Shown here piece by piece: positions 41,437 through 52,545 of a stretch of DNA of 64,000 nt; positions within the stretch are counted from its first letter, which is position 1; each line of letters opens with the position of its first letter. Position numbers and translations under genes: made by a program. The notes under the pieces are model-generated. The model saw only the letters and a program-made list of their open reading frames with translations. It made no database searches and had not been told where the DNA came from. The DNA is from Streptomyces sp. NBC_00708 (GTDB lineage: Bacteria; Actinomycetota; Actinomycetes; Streptomycetales; Streptomycetaceae), in NCBI GenBank assembly GCA_036226585.1, contig CP108997.1, positions 4,588,001-4,652,000 of the forward strand, written 5' to 3'.

Positions 41437-41823
41437 GCGTGGGATTCCGTCCGTCCGGGCCGGTTGTATGAGGCAATCACCTTGTGGGGCGCTACTGTGC
41501 CCCGGCAGGAGCGGCAATAACAACGGCTGACATCGCCTTCCCCGCCACGCGGGGCCGAAACCGTATGTCTGCTCGGAATGCCGGTGACAACGTTTCCGAA
41601 GGGGCGGCAGCGGACAGCGGCGGCCACGTCTCCACCCCCTCGTAGTGGCTCATGCGATGCGGGCAACTCGTGCGGCTCGTGACGCCGGTGCGGCCCTCGG
41701 GCCGCCGTTTGTGCGACGAGACGATGACTTACGGTCAGGTCCTGCGCCCCGCCTGCCGGTTGGGGCCGAGCCGCTCTCCTCGGGACGATCCTACGTTTGC
41801 CCCCCTGGGGTGCATCAAGGGTC
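41437..41823. other. 387-bp gap between the phosphatase and DUF402 genes
   Basis: No convincing gene. A 7-bp hairpin GCGGCCC (41690-41696) / GGGCCGC (41699-41705) could terminate DUF402 transcription. TTGCCG near 41512 and TAGCGC near 41491 on the minus strand are a weak candidate promoter for the phosphatase. A 77-codon reading on the minus strand (41433-41666) has no family features. Confidence 0.35.
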
Positions 41824-42531
41824 TCACGACGGCATGGCGGAAGCCGTGCGGTCGGAACCGTCCGGCCGGCGGTCCCAGTCGTCCGGCAGTTCGGGCACCC
41901 GCCACGCCGGGTCGGGCCGCCAGTTCTCCCAGCCGTCCCGGAACGGCGCCCCCCAGTCGCGGATCAGCCCGACCGCGGCGCGCCCCGCCTCCCGCACCCG
42001 GTGCGCCACGTCCGGCGTGATCAGGCCCACCCGCTGGGCCTGCTCGAACTCGTCCTCGTCGCGCCAGAGCCAGCTGCGGTCCGGGTAGACGGAGATGTCC
42101 AGGAAGTGGTCCTCGGAGTCGGTGCCGCCCGCCCACCTGGTGCGCGGCTCCTCCAGGTTCACGTACCAGCTGCGGAACTGCCAGCCGCGCTCCCAGAACA
42201 GCCAGACGGACCAGGGCTGGCCGGGCCCGGCCAGCTTCAGCACCCCGTTGCCCAGCCACTGCGAACGGGCCGTCGTGCGCGGGGCGGTGTACCGGGTGGC
42301 GAGCGGCTCGGCGTGCACGTCGGTGCCGTCGGCCAGGACCGGCTTGACGCACTCGGTGCCGGGCGCCACCCACACCGCGAGCAGGTCCTCGGTGTCCTGG
42401 ACGACCGTGACGGGGCGGCAGATGTGGAACGCGTGAGCGGCTGAATCCGGCCGTCGGGGGCCGTTCCCGCGGTAGCGCCACAGGATCTGGTCACCCGGCG
42501 CCCAGCGCTCGGTCCCTCCGGTACCTGTCAT
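41824..42531 (-). CDS. DUF402 (FomD-like) family protein
   Basis: A 235-residue protein of the DUF402 family. Shared features are the N-terminal GDQILWRYRGNG, a central WSVWLFWERGWQFRSWYVNLEEP with two Trp-rich strands and DHFLDISVYPDRSWLWRDEDEFEQAQRVGLI, the acidic metal-binding block of the family. FomD is a nucleotide-phosphonate hydrolase in fosfomycin pathways; relatives act on nucleoside diphosphates. Which substrate this protein uses is unknown. It is a single gene upstream of fumC with a short gap. Confidence 0.85.
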   Translation of the reverse strand: MTGTGGTERWAPGDQILWRYRGNGPRRPDSAAHAFHICRPVTVVQDTEDLLAVWVAPGTECVKPVLADGTDVHAEPLATRYTAPRTTARSQWLGNGVLKLAGPGQPWSVWLFWERGWQFRSWYVNLEEPRTRWAGGTDSEDHFLDISVYPDRSWLWRDEDEFEQAQRVGLITPDVAHRVREAGRAAVGLIRDWGAPFRDGWENWRPDPAWRVPELPDDWDRRPDGSDRTASAMPS

Positions 42532-42575
42532 GGAGAGATCCTACGGAGCGTGCCGCCCCCGCGCGGTGGCGCCCG

Positions 42576-43979
42576 TCACGGACGGGTCATGCGCAGCACG
42601 TCCAGGGCCTCGTCGAGCTGCTCCTCGGTCAGGTCTCCGCGCTCCACATAGCCGGATTCGAGGACCACTTCACGGATCGTCCGGCGTTCCGCGAGCGACT
42701 TCTTGGCGACCTTGGCCGCTTCCTCGTAGCCGATGTACTTGTTCAGCGGGGTGACGACGGAGGGCGAGGACTCGGCGTACTCCCTGGCACGCTCGGCGTG
42801 GGCGGTGATCCCGTCGACCGTGCGGTCCGCGAGCAGCCGGGAGGCGTGGGTGAGGAGCCGTACGGACTCCAGGAGGTTCTTGGCGATGACCGGGAGCATC
42901 ACGTTCAGCTCGAAGTTCCCCGCGGCGCCCGCCGCGGCGACCGTGGCGTCGTTCCCCGTCACCTGCGCGGCCACCATCAGCACCGCCTCGGGGATGACCG
43001 GGTTGACCTTGCCCGGCATGATCGAGGAGCCGGGCTGGAGGTCGGGCAGGGAGATCTCGGCGAGACCGGTGCGCGGGCCGGACGCCATCCAGCGCAGGTC
43101 GTTGCAGATCTTGGTCAGCGAGACTCCGATGGTGCGCAGCTGGCCCGAGGTCTCCACCAGGCCGTCCCGCGCGCCCTGTGCCTCGAAGTGGTCGCGCGCC
43201 TCGGTGAGCGGCAGCCCGGTGACGCGGGCCACCTCGGCGATCACGGCGGCCGAGAAGCCGGGCGGGGTGTTGATGCCGGTGCCCACGGCCGTGCCGCCGA
43301 GGGGGAGTTCGGCGAGGCGGGGGAGCGAGGCGCGCAGCCGCTCGACGCCGTAGCGGATCTGGGCGGCGTACCCCCCGAACTCCTGGCCGAGGGTGACGGG
43401 CGTGGCGTCCATGAGGTGGGTGCGCCCGGACTTCACGACCGTCGCGAACTCCTCCGCCTTGCGCTCCAGGGCGGCGGCCAGGTGTTCCAGGGCGGGGATG
43501 AGGCCGGCGGTGACCGCGGCGGTCGCGGCGATGTGGATGGAGGACGGGAAGACGTCGTTGGAGGACTGCGAGGCGTTGACGTGGTCGTTGGGGTGGACCT
43601 CGCGGCCGAGGCGCTCGGTGGCGAGGGTGGCCACGACCTCGTTGGTGTTCATGTTCGACGAGGTACCCGAGCCCGTCTGGAAGACGTCGACCGGGAAGTG
43701 CGCGTCCCAGCGCCCCTCGGCGACCTCCTCGGCCGCTTCCTGGACGGCCCGCGCGATGTCCGGGTCGAGGACCTTCAGCTCGGCGTTGACCTTGGCGGCG
43801 GCGGCCTTGATACGGGCCAGGGCCTCGATGTGGGCCCGCTCCAGGCGCTGTCCGGAGACCGGGAAGTTCTCCACGGCCCGCTGCGTCTGGGCCCGCCACT
43901 TCGCGTCCGCGGGCACCCTGACCTCGCCCATCGAGTCGTGCTCGACGCGGTAGCCGTCGTGCGTTCCCTGATCCGTCAT
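42576..43979 (-). CDS. fumC: Fumarate hydratase, class II
   Basis: A 467-residue class II (iron-independent, homotetrameric) fumarase of the TCA cycle, interconverting fumarate and malate. Signatures are [21 protein letters not shown], the [19 protein letters not shown] region with the catalytic base neighbourhood, [17 protein letters not shown], and the mobile loop [19 protein letters not shown] 43979 is preceded by AGAGG. A class I fumarase lies about 6 kb away on the same strand. Confidence 0.97.
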   Translation of the reverse strand: MTDQGTHDGYRVEHDSMGEVRVPADAKWRAQTQRAVENFPVSGQRLERAHIEALARIKAAAAKVNAELKVLDPDIARAVQEAAEEVAEGRWDAHFPVDVFQTGSGTSSNMNTNEVVATLATERLGREVHPNDHVNASQSSNDVFPSSIHIAATAAVTAGLIPALEHLAAALERKAEEFATVVKSGRTHLMDATPVTLGQEFGGYAAQIRYGVERLRASLPRLAELPLGGTAVGTGINTPPGFSAAVIAEVARVTGLPLTEARDHFEAQGARDGLVETSGQLRTIGVSLTKICNDLRWMASGPRTGLAEISLPDLQPGSSIMPGKVNPVIPEAVLMVAAQVTGNDATVAAAGAAGNFELNVMLPVIAKNLLESVRLLTHASRLLADRTVDGITAHAERAREYAESSPSVVTPLNKYIGYEEAAKVAKKSLAERRTIREVVLESGYVERGDLTEEQLDEALDVLRMTRP

Positions 43980-44093
43980 CGTTCAACCTCTCTGAAGTCA
44001 CCCAAAAAGATGAGCACTTGTCTTGTTCCATGTATTCCCAAGTCGCCTACCGACCAGTAAATACCGGGGGTAACAACAACCCGGGGAGGCGCA

Positions 44094-45620
44094 ATGACGC
44101 GCACCAGGCACAGAATCCGCTGTACCGTCGCGGCCGCCGCGGCCATCGCGGCGGCGTTCGGCGGGATGACCGCGGCGACGGGCACGGCCGCCGCCGCACA
44201 GCCCGGTACCACCAGTACCGCATCGACACCCCTGTCGCCCGAACTGGAGGCCATCCGCGCCGCCGAGGCCACCCAGCTGTACGGCGACCCGGCCGAGCGG
44301 CCGCTCGCACAGCGCAAGACCGGGCTCATCTCGCTCGGCGACAGCGAGATCTCCGGCGAGGGCGTCGGCACGTACGAGGCGGGCACCAACGGCCCCGACA
44401 ACTGGTGCCACCGCTCGCCCGACTCCGCCATCCACCGCACGGGCATCGCGGCCGACGTCACGTACAACGTCTCGTGCTCCGGCGCGTACACCGGAAACAT
44501 CGTCATCGGCGGCTCCAAGCAGTACGCCGACGAGCTGGTCCAGAGCGACAACCTGGCCGTCAAGGCGCGCAACACCCGCATCAAGATGATCGTGCTGGTG
44601 GCGGGTGCCAACGACGACCTCCAGTTCGGGCCCGTCATGACGGACTGCGTCGAGCGCTGGGTCCTCATCCAGGGCCCGTGCCAGTCGAAGTACGAGGGCG
44701 GCTGGCAGGCCCGCGTGGACGGGCTCGTCCCCAAGGTCGAGAAGACCGTGCGCGACCTGCGGACGGTGATGACCGGGGCCGGTTACGCGGACAGCGACTA
44801 CAAGCTCGTCGTCATGGGCTACCCGAGCCCCATCGGCCCGGACTTCTACGACAACCCGAACTTCCCCGGGAAGCTTCCCGGCGGCTGCGCCGGGTACGAC
44901 TCCGACGCCGCCTGGGGCCGCAACGCCGCCGTTCCCGCCTTCGAGCGCGGTATGCGCAAGGCGGCGGCCGACACCGGCGCCGTCTACCTGGACAACTCCC
45001 GGCTCTTCCATGGCCACGAGGTGTGCAGCGAGTCCACCTGGGCGCGCGGCCTCTACATCGACCTGTCGCACTTCCCGCCGGACTCCAATTCGGTGCGCCA
45101 GTCCTTCCACCCGAACGCGTCCGGGCACGGCGCCTTCGCCTCCTGCCTGACCCAGATCTACAACTCCGGCCTGCGCGAGGCGAGCTGCGCCGACCCGGCG
45201 AGCACCGGGCAGCCCGTCCTCCAGCCGGTCGCCTGGGACGACGCCTTCAAGCCGCTGCGCGGCGAGGCGGCGGCCACCTGCCTGGACGCCCCCGCCTCCG
45301 TCACCCGTAACAACACCGGGGTGACCGGCTGGGAGTGCCACGGCGGGCGCAACCAGGGCTGGTGGTACGACGCCGGTACGCAGACCCTGCGCACCGAGCT
45401 GAGCCACGACCGCTGCCTGGACGTCCCGGGCGCCGACTACCGGGCCGGCGCCTCGCTCATCCTCTACAACTGCTCCGGCGCCGCCAACCAGCGCTTCGTC
45501 CGCCAGTCGGGGACCCTGCGCCCGGCCGCCTCCACGGGCCTGTGCGCGACCCTCGCGGGCGCCCACGACCCGCTGAGGCTCCAGGCCTGCGACGGCAGCG
45601 CGAAGCAGCGCTTCGCGTAA
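44094..45620 (+). CDS. Secreted SGNH/GDSL hydrolase (lipase/esterase) with C-terminal ricin-type lectin domain
   Basis: A 508-residue exported enzyme. The signal peptide is residues 1-35 (ending ATGTAAAAQ). The SGNH domain has block I SLGDSEISGEG with the catalytic Ser, VAGANDDLQFG for block III, and block V SFHPNASGHG with His and the preceding Asp-equivalent. From about residue 385 a beta-trefoil lectin region appears, with repeats ending NQGWWY, NQRFV and KQRFA (QxW-like). Many Cys suggest disulfides. GGGGAGG precedes ATG 44094. Streptomyces lipases of this type act on extracellular esters and may bind glycans. Confidence 0.9.
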   Translation: MTRTRHRIRCTVAAAAAIAAAFGGMTAATGTAAAAQPGTTSTASTPLSPELEAIRAAEATQLYGDPAERPLAQRKTGLISLGDSEISGEGVGTYEAGTNGPDNWCHRSPDSAIHRTGIAADVTYNVSCSGAYTGNIVIGGSKQYADELVQSDNLAVKARNTRIKMIVLVAGANDDLQFGPVMTDCVERWVLIQGPCQSKYEGGWQARVDGLVPKVEKTVRDLRTVMTGAGYADSDYKLVVMGYPSPIGPDFYDNPNFPGKLPGGCAGYDSDAAWGRNAAVPAFERGMRKAAADTGAVYLDNSRLFHGHEVCSESTWARGLYIDLSHFPPDSNSVRQSFHPNASGHGAFASCLTQIYNSGLREASCADPASTGQPVLQPVAWDDAFKPLRGEAAATCLDAPASVTRNNTGVTGWECHGGRNQGWWYDAGTQTLRTELSHDRCLDVPGADYRAGASLILYNCSGAANQRFVRQSGTLRPAASTGLCATLAGAHDPLRLQACDGSAKQRFA

Positions 45621-45629
45621 CCCGCCACC

Positions 45630-45677
45630 GACGCGGGTACGGGCAGGGGCCGCGCGGCCCTTCCCCGTACCCGCGTC
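45630..45677. terminator. Terminator between the lipase and aminopeptidase genes
   Basis: 14-bp outer stem (45630-45643 / 45664-45677) with an inner GGGCCGCGCGGCCC palindrome; genes converge on it. Confidence 0.8.
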
Positions 45678-45679
45678 TC

Positions 45680-46981
45680 TCAACCGGATGTCACGAACGC
45701 CGTCAGGATCGCCGCCAGATGGCCCGGGTCCCGGGCCCCGCACAGCTCGCGTGCCGAGTGCATGGAGAGCCCCGGGACCCCCACGTCGACGGTCGGCACA
45801 CCCAGCCGGGCCGCCGTGAGCGGGCCGATCGACGTGCCGCACGGCATCGCGTTGTTGGAGACGAACGGCTGCCACGGCGCGCCCGCCCGCTCGCAGGCCG
45901 ACGCGAACACCGCGATCCCGGTCGAGTCGGTCGCGTACCGCTGGTTGACGTTGACCTTGACCGTCGGGCCGCAGTTGGGCAGCGGCTGGTGGCCCGGGTC
46001 GTGGCGCTCCGCGTAGTTCGGGTGCACCGCGTGCGCCATGTCGGCGGAGACGCAGTAGGCACCGGCCAGCGCCCGCGACCAGTCCTCCGCGCTGCCGCCC
46101 CGGGCCGTCACCGACCGGCTCAGCACCCGTTCCAGCATCGGGCTCTGCGCGCCCGTGTCCGAGCCGCTGCCGACCTCCTCGTGGTCGAAGGCCGCCAGCA
46201 CCGGGATGTACGCCGGCGGCTCGGCGGCCGTCGCCGCGGCCGTCAGCGCGGTCACCCCGGCGTGCACCGACACCAGGTTGTCCAGCCGCGAGGACACCAG
46301 GAACTCCCGCTCCGCGCCCAGGTATCCGGGCGGCTGCACGTCGTGCAGCATCAGGTCCCAGCCCAGCACGTCGCCCGGCTCCGCCTCGGCCGCCGCCGCG
46401 ACCCGGCGCAGCAGCGCGCCCTCGTCGGCCGCGCCGAGCGACCAGACGGGGGCGATGTGGCGCTGCCGGTCCAGGGCCAGCCCGTCGTTGACGGCGCGGT
46501 CCAGGTGGATCGCCAGCTGCGGCACCCGCAGCAGGGGCTCGTCGATCTGCACGAGCCGGCTCTCGGCCGTACCGCCCGGCCCCCGCAGCGCGAGACGGCC
46601 GGAGATGCCCAGGTCGCGGTCGAGCCAGGTGTTGAGCGGCACCCCGCCGTAGATCTCCACCGCGACCTGCCGCCAGCCCGCCGAAGCCGTGTCCGGGGTG
46701 GGCTTGACCCGCAGGTTCGGCGAGTCGGTGTGCGTGCCGATGATCCGGAACGGGGTGTGGGCGGGCAGCGACTCGGGAACGTACCAGGCGATCAGCGCGC
46801 CCCCGTGGACGACGAAGCCGCCGCCCGTGGTGCCCGTCCAGTCGTCGGTTCCGCGCAGTTCGCTGAAGCCCGCCTTCTCCAGCCGCTGGGCGGCGCTCGC
46901 CACGGCGTGGTACGGGGAGGGGCTGGCGCTGATGAAGGTGAGCAGGTCGTCGGCATGGCTGCGGTGGGGGACCGGCGTCAT
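45680..46981 (-). CDS. M18 family aminopeptidase
   Basis: A 433-residue cytosolic zinc aminopeptidase (ApeA/DNPEP type, usually acting on acidic or general N-termini). Metal-ligand regions are IIGTHTDSPNLRVKPTP (His and Asp), AAFDHEEVGSGSDTGAQSP (Glu-Glu catalytic pair), SADMAHAVHPNY (Asp) and the C-terminal GLSMHSARELCG (His). Length is usual. ATG 46981 is preceded by GGAAAGG. The stop is 2 bp from the terminator shared with the convergent lipase gene. Confidence 0.93.
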   Translation of the reverse strand: MTPVPHRSHADDLLTFISASPSPYHAVASAAQRLEKAGFSELRGTDDWTGTTGGGFVVHGGALIAWYVPESLPAHTPFRIIGTHTDSPNLRVKPTPDTASAGWRQVAVEIYGGVPLNTWLDRDLGISGRLALRGPGGTAESRLVQIDEPLLRVPQLAIHLDRAVNDGLALDRQRHIAPVWSLGAADEGALLRRVAAAAEAEPGDVLGWDLMLHDVQPPGYLGAEREFLVSSRLDNLVSVHAGVTALTAAATAAEPPAYIPVLAAFDHEEVGSGSDTGAQSPMLERVLSRSVTARGGSAEDWSRALAGAYCVSADMAHAVHPNYAERHDPGHQPLPNCGPTVKVNVNQRYATDSTGIAVFASACERAGAPWQPFVSNNAMPCGTSIGPLTAARLGVPTVDVGVPGLSMHSARELCGARDPGHLAAILTAFVTSG

Positions 46982-47402
46982 GCGGTGTCCGCCTTTCCGG
47001 AGTGGGACGGTGAGGGTGGTGCGGCCGCGCGGGTTCGGGCAGCCGTACGGCGAGGCTCGGCAGGGGCGTCGGCGGGTGCGTGGGGGAGGGCCCGGCGGCC
47101 GTCGGTGGCACCGGGCCGGCCGCCCGGCGGTGCGGAGGTCTCCGGCAACGCCGGACAACCCACCGCATTCGTACGGCGCCCCGCAAGTCCGGCGGCCGGA
47201 CCGGTGCGCGAAAGCGGCGGTGCGGTGCGGGCGCCCCCGGAGCGCGGACGGCGGCCGGTGCCCCGGCCCGGTCCGTACCGGGGTCCCGCCGTCCGGGCCG
47301 GTGCCGCCGCACGGCAACCGAGGGGCTTGCGCGAGATTGGCCGATTTCCGCTGTACGGGGATGCGCCCCGCGCTCTGCCGTCGCCCCGGTCGCCCCCGCC
47401 GG
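46982..47402. other. 421-bp GC-rich gap between the aminopeptidase and MFS genes
   Basis: Both flanking genes run leftward. The gap should hold the aminopeptidase promoter and the MFS terminator. A 9-bp inverted repeat (47263-47271 / 47293-47301) is the best terminator candidate. Six-frame readings here show no family features. No insertion sequence or RNA gene was recognised. Confidence 0.35.
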
Positions 47403-48677
47403 TCATGGCGCCGACGCGGCCGGACGCGCGCGCCGCGCCCCCGCCGTGCGGACCAGGAACACCACCGCGAAGGCGAGGGCCGCCCCGTGCGACCAGCCGA
47501 CGACCGCCAACGGACTGAAGCGCTCCAGGGCCGCCGCCACCGCGATCATGCCGGCCCCGAAGCCCAGGTTCTCCACCGTCGCGGACAGCCCGAAGGCGTG
47601 CGCGCGCGGCCTGGCCGGCAGGGTCTGGAGGTGCGAGGTGTACGAGACCTCGGTCAGCCCGTCCGCCGCGCCGGCCACCAGGGCGATCACGGCCGTGGCC
47701 ACCGTAGGGAACCCCGCGAAGGCCAGGATGAAGGCCGCCGACATGACACAGGTGCCGTAGCCGAAGCCGGCCGCGCCCACGGACCGGCCGGTGCGGCGCC
47801 CGTACCGCTGGATCACCTGCTGCGCCACGATGTTGCCGACCGCCCACAGGCACCAGAACGCGCTGACGAACAGGGCGGGGTGCGCGTCGTCCAGCGCCGC
47901 GGAGTGCACGGGCAGCGCCGCGTTGTGCGACGAGGAGCCGAGCGCGTCCACCCCGCGCAGCGCGACCATCAGCGTCAGGCCCGGCACCGCGGCGAGCGCG
48001 GCGAACGCGACGGGCGTCCGCCGCCGGGGCCGTTCCCCCTCCGACTCTCCCGTAACCGCCTTGCCCCGACCGCCACCCGCCACCGGCAGCAGGGCCACCG
48101 TCAGCGCGCAGACGGCGAAGGTGGCGAGGTCCACCACGAACGCGGCGGTGTACCCCACCAGCGAGACGACGACACCCGCCGAGGCGAAGCCCGCCACCAT
48201 CGCCAGCGAACGTCCCGTCACCGACAGCGAGTTCGCCCAGGACCGCCGCTCCTCGCCCACCATCTCCGGCACGGAGCTGCGCAGGGCCACCATGAACAGC
48301 GTCCCGCAGGACCCGACCACCACGGAGACCGCGAACAGCGCGGGCGTACGCCAGCCGTCCGGGGCGAAAATGAGCGGGATCATCACCGCGCCCTGCGCGA
48401 TATTCGTCCAGAGCATCACGCTCTTCGCCGTGCAGCGCGCGAGCAGCCCGCCCGCGATCAGCCCGGCGAGGAATCCGGCACCCAGCCGCAGGGCCATGAA
48501 CAGCCCCATCGCGAGCGCCCGCCCCGTCGTTTCGTAGACGAAGAGATTGAGCGCCACCATATTCAGGAACGTGCCGTACGAGGAGACCGCGTACCCGGCC
48601 ACCAGAAAACGGAAGAAGCGCTCACCGCGCGGTGGTGCGGGCGGCTCGCCGACGGGAGCGGGGCTGCTGGAGGACAC
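47403..48677 (-). CDS. Major facilitator superfamily transporter
   Basis: A 424-residue integral membrane protein with about 12 hydrophobic segments and a basic cytoplasmic loop around residues 205-225 separating the halves. It resembles the MFS_3/DHA3-type drug exporters (FRFLVAGYAVSSYGTFLNMVALNLFVYETTG at the start). GTG 48677 follows CACGAT by 6 nt, suggesting a leaderless mRNA. It is divergent, 65 bp apart, from a LuxR-type regulator, the layout of a regulated exporter; the substrate is unknown. Confidence 0.88.
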   Translation of the reverse strand: MSSSSPAPVGEPPAPPRGERFFRFLVAGYAVSSYGTFLNMVALNLFVYETTGRALAMGLFMALRLGAGFLAGLIAGGLLARCTAKSVMLWTNIAQGAVMIPLIFAPDGWRTPALFAVSVVVGSCGTLFMVALRSSVPEMVGEERRSWANSLSVTGRSLAMVAGFASAGVVVSLVGYTAAFVVDLATFAVCALTVALLPVAGGGRGKAVTGESEGERPRRRTPVAFAALAAVPGLTLMVALRGVDALGSSSHNAALPVHSAALDDAHPALFVSAFWCLWAVGNIVAQQVIQRYGRRTGRSVGAAGFGYGTCVMSAAFILAFAGFPTVATAVIALVAGAADGLTEVSYTSHLQTLPARPRAHAFGLSATVENLGFGAGMIAVAAALERFSPLAVVGWSHGAALAFAVVFLVRTAGARRARPAASAP

Positions 48678-48742
48678 CCGGTCATCGTGGGCCGGAGCCC
48701 GCAGCCGCGAGCTGTTCCCCCGTATGCACAAAGGTAATCTGC

Positions 48743-49765
48743 ATGCTTGTGAAGGACGATCAATCCCGCCCAACGGCATGTGATTGCCGCGAATCGGCGC
48801 CGGACGGCACCGGTCGGCCGGGAGACCCGCCGCAGCAGCCGTGCGAGCGCGCCCTCGCCACGTACCGGCGCGCGCTGGTGGCGGGCAGCCTGCCGCGCGA
48901 GGAGGTGGCCGGCTGTCTGACCGCCCTTCACCTGATGGTCCCGGACCGCGCCTCACCCGGCTCGATGGTCCCCGTACCGCCGGAGACCGCCTCCCACGCC
49001 GCGCTCGCCCCGCTGGAGGAGGCCGTCCTCGAACGGCGCCGCGCCCTGCGGTCCACCCGCGCCGCGCTCACCGCCTTCGAGACCCTGTACGCGGACGCGC
49101 ACCGGCTCGAACAGCCCGCGCTCACCCGGCTGTCCGGGGAAGCGGTCATCAGCAGGGCCCTGGAGGCCGGGGTGGCCGGCTGCCGCGAGGAGATCCGCAC
49201 CGCGCAGCCCGGCGGCGGCCGCCCCGAACAGGCGCTCGGGGAGGCGCTGGTCCGCGATCTGGGCAACCTGCGGCGCGGTATCCGTCAGCGGACCGTCTAC
49301 CAGCACACCGTCCGCTCGGACCGGGCCACCCTCGCCTACATCGAGCAGGTGAGCGCGGCAGGGGCGGAGATCAGGACGCTCGCCGAGGTGACCGACCGGG
49401 TGATCGTCGTCGACCTCGACCTCGCCTTCGTCCCGTTCTCCGACGCACCGCACGAGGCGCTGTGCGTACGCCACCCGGCGCTGGTGCGCTTCCTGGCCCG
49501 CGGCTTCGACGAGGCATGGGCGCGCGCCCTGCCCGTACGGCCCGAACGGGCGCCGCTGCGCACCCCGGTCGTCACCTCCGACCTGCAACGGGCCATCCTC
49601 CAGGCGGTGGTGAACGGCGAGACGGACGCCGCGATAGCCCGCCGGATCGGGATGAGCCGGCGCAGCGTCGCCGAGCACATGCGCAAGGTCTCCGAGCAGC
49701 TGGGCAGCACCAGCCGCGCCCAGCTCGGCTATCTGGTCGCCACGTCGGGGCTGCTCGACGGCTGA
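48743..49765 (+). CDS. LuxR-family transcriptional regulator divergent from the MFS gene
   Basis: A 340-residue one-component regulator. The N-terminal 80 residues (Cys-containing, with RALVAGSLPREEVAGCLTALHL, a winged-helix-like segment) and a central PLD/TrmB-like sensor region (about 100-260, helices then VIVVDLDLAFVPFSD) precede a C-terminal LuxR HTH (DLQRAILQAVVNGETDAAIARRIGMSRRSVAEHMRKV). The same domain order occurs in many Streptomyces regulators near biosynthetic or export genes. ATG 48743 has AAGG 8 nt upstream. Probable control of the adjacent exporter is inferred. Confidence 0.85.
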   Translation: MLVKDDQSRPTACDCRESAPDGTGRPGDPPQQPCERALATYRRALVAGSLPREEVAGCLTALHLMVPDRASPGSMVPVPPETASHAALAPLEEAVLERRRALRSTRAALTAFETLYADAHRLEQPALTRLSGEAVISRALEAGVAGCREEIRTAQPGGGRPEQALGEALVRDLGNLRRGIRQRTVYQHTVRSDRATLAYIEQVSAAGAEIRTLAEVTDRVIVVDLDLAFVPFSDAPHEALCVRHPALVRFLARGFDEAWARALPVRPERAPLRTPVVTSDLQRAILQAVVNGETDAAIARRIGMSRRSVAEHMRKVSEQLGSTSRAQLGYLVATSGLLDG

Positions 49766-49766
49766 C

Positions 49767-49796
49767 CGCCGCCGGAGGGACGCCCCTCCGGCGGCG
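49767..49796. terminator. Terminator between the LuxR gene and class I fumarase
   Basis: Perfect 13-bp stem (49767-49779 / 49784-49796), tetraloop ACGC, between convergent genes. Confidence 0.85.
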
Positions 49797-49802
49797 CGGG
49801 AA

Positions 49803-51470
<1,668 letters not shown>

Positions 51471-51666
51471 TACGGCCATTCCTCACTCGGCAGACAGCGG
51501 CTGGCCACCCTTGGACAGCGCACCCACCAGGGTAGGACGCGCCGGGGGCGCCGGGCTTGTGAGGTAGGGCTCACCACCCGGGCTCGCATCCGGGCTCGCA
51601 TCCGGGCCGTCCCAGGGGCTCCCCGGGGCGCACGGCCCGGCGCGCGGCGCGCCGTCCGGCCCCTGT

Positions 51667-51692
51667 CGCGATCTATCGCGTTTCGGTACGCT
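51667..51692 (+). promoter_or_regulatory. DUF1707 gene promoter with palindrome
   Basis: Palindrome CGCGATCTATCGCG (51667-51680) lies immediately upstream of the -10 hexamer TACGCT (51687-51692), which ends 6 nt before GTG 51699. A protein bound to the palindrome would sit over the promoter spacer. Confidence 0.5.
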
Positions 51693-51698
51693 GGGGCG

Positions 51699-52379
51699 GT
51701 GGACCTCGAGAAGCAGCCCCAGCAGCCCACCGCACCGGCGGACACCGACGTCATCCGCGCCTCCGACGCGGACCGCGACCGCATCGCGGACATCCTGCGG
51801 GAAGCGCTGGCCGAGGGCCGGCTGACCGCCGACGAGCACGCGGAGCGGGTCGATTCCGTCTACCGCGCCAAGACCGTCGGTGAGCTCGAACCGCTCGTCC
51901 GGGACCTGCCGGCGCCGGGCGGGGCGCCCAGGGCCGCCGCCGGTGCCTCGTACGCCCGCGAGCCCGAGCCGGCGACCGGACCCGCCGACAACCTGGTGGC
52001 CATCTTCAGCAGTTCGACCCGCAGGGGCCGCTGGCGGGTGGGTGCCCGTACGAACGCCTTCTCGCTGTTCGGCAGTGTGGAAATCGACCTGACGGAGGCG
52101 CTTTTCGGACAGCGTCTCACCGTGATCAACGCGACCTCCGTTTTCGGCAGCGTGGAGATCCGGGTGCCCGAGAACATCTCGCTGCGCGGCAGCGGCACGG
52201 GTGTTTTCGGCAGTTTCGAAGTGCGCACGCTGGAATCCGCCGACCCCGAGGCGCCGGTGGTCGTCGTCAACGGATATTCGGTGTTCGGCAGCGTCGAGGC
52301 GAAGCCGAAACGTGGCAAGTTCATCGCGGATCTCCAGGACCGGCTGCGCAAGCACCTCGATAAGCACCTCGACCGCTGA
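51699..52379 (+). CDS. DUF1707 domain protein with LiaF-like beta-helical C-terminus
   Basis: A 226-residue soluble protein. The DUF1707 domain (about 20-72, IRASDADRDRIADILREALAEGRLTADEHAERVD) is followed by a linker and repeated short beta units, each built around the sequence VFGSVE (residues about 120-205), similar to the C-terminal domain of LiaF/DUF2154 cell-envelope stress proteins. Where such proteins act is unclear; a link to cell-envelope sensing is plausible. GTG 51699 appears leaderless. The next gene rightward is wblE-like, 166 bp on. Confidence 0.85.
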   Translation: MDLEKQPQQPTAPADTDVIRASDADRDRIADILREALAEGRLTADEHAERVDSVYRAKTVGELEPLVRDLPAPGGAPRAAAGASYAREPEPATGPADNLVAIFSSSTRRGRWRVGARTNAFSLFGSVEIDLTEALFGQRLTVINATSVFGSVEIRVPENISLRGSGTGVFGSFEVRTLESADPEAPVVVVNGYSVFGSVEAKPKRGKFIADLQDRLRKHLDKHLDR

Positions 52380-52455
52380 CGGCCCACGGCCGCGCGTCGC
52401 GGCGGGGATTCTTTCCGGCCGAAAAGGGACTCGACCGCAATTGCGTGGAACGGAC

Positions 52456-52470
52456 CTGAGTGCCACTCAG
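52456..52470 (+). promoter_or_regulatory. Perfect 7-1-7 palindrome upstream of the WhiB-family gene
   Basis: CTGAGTG-C-CACTCAG lies 76 nt before the start codon, a few bases after a GGAAC element (52447-52451) that matches sigma-E/sigma-R type -35 sequences. It may be an operator of the WhiB-family gene. Confidence 0.5.
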
Positions 52471-52545
52471 TGCATAGGCGCACGCACAGCGGGTAGGGAC
52501 TGCTGCATCGTCTCTCGCTCGCGAAGCCGTCGTCAGGAGTGGACC

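Noticed and set aside
41433..41666. 77-codon minus-strand reading upstream of the SpoIIE-type phosphatase
   Set aside because: No ribosome-binding site, no family features and it overlaps the phosphatase start region.
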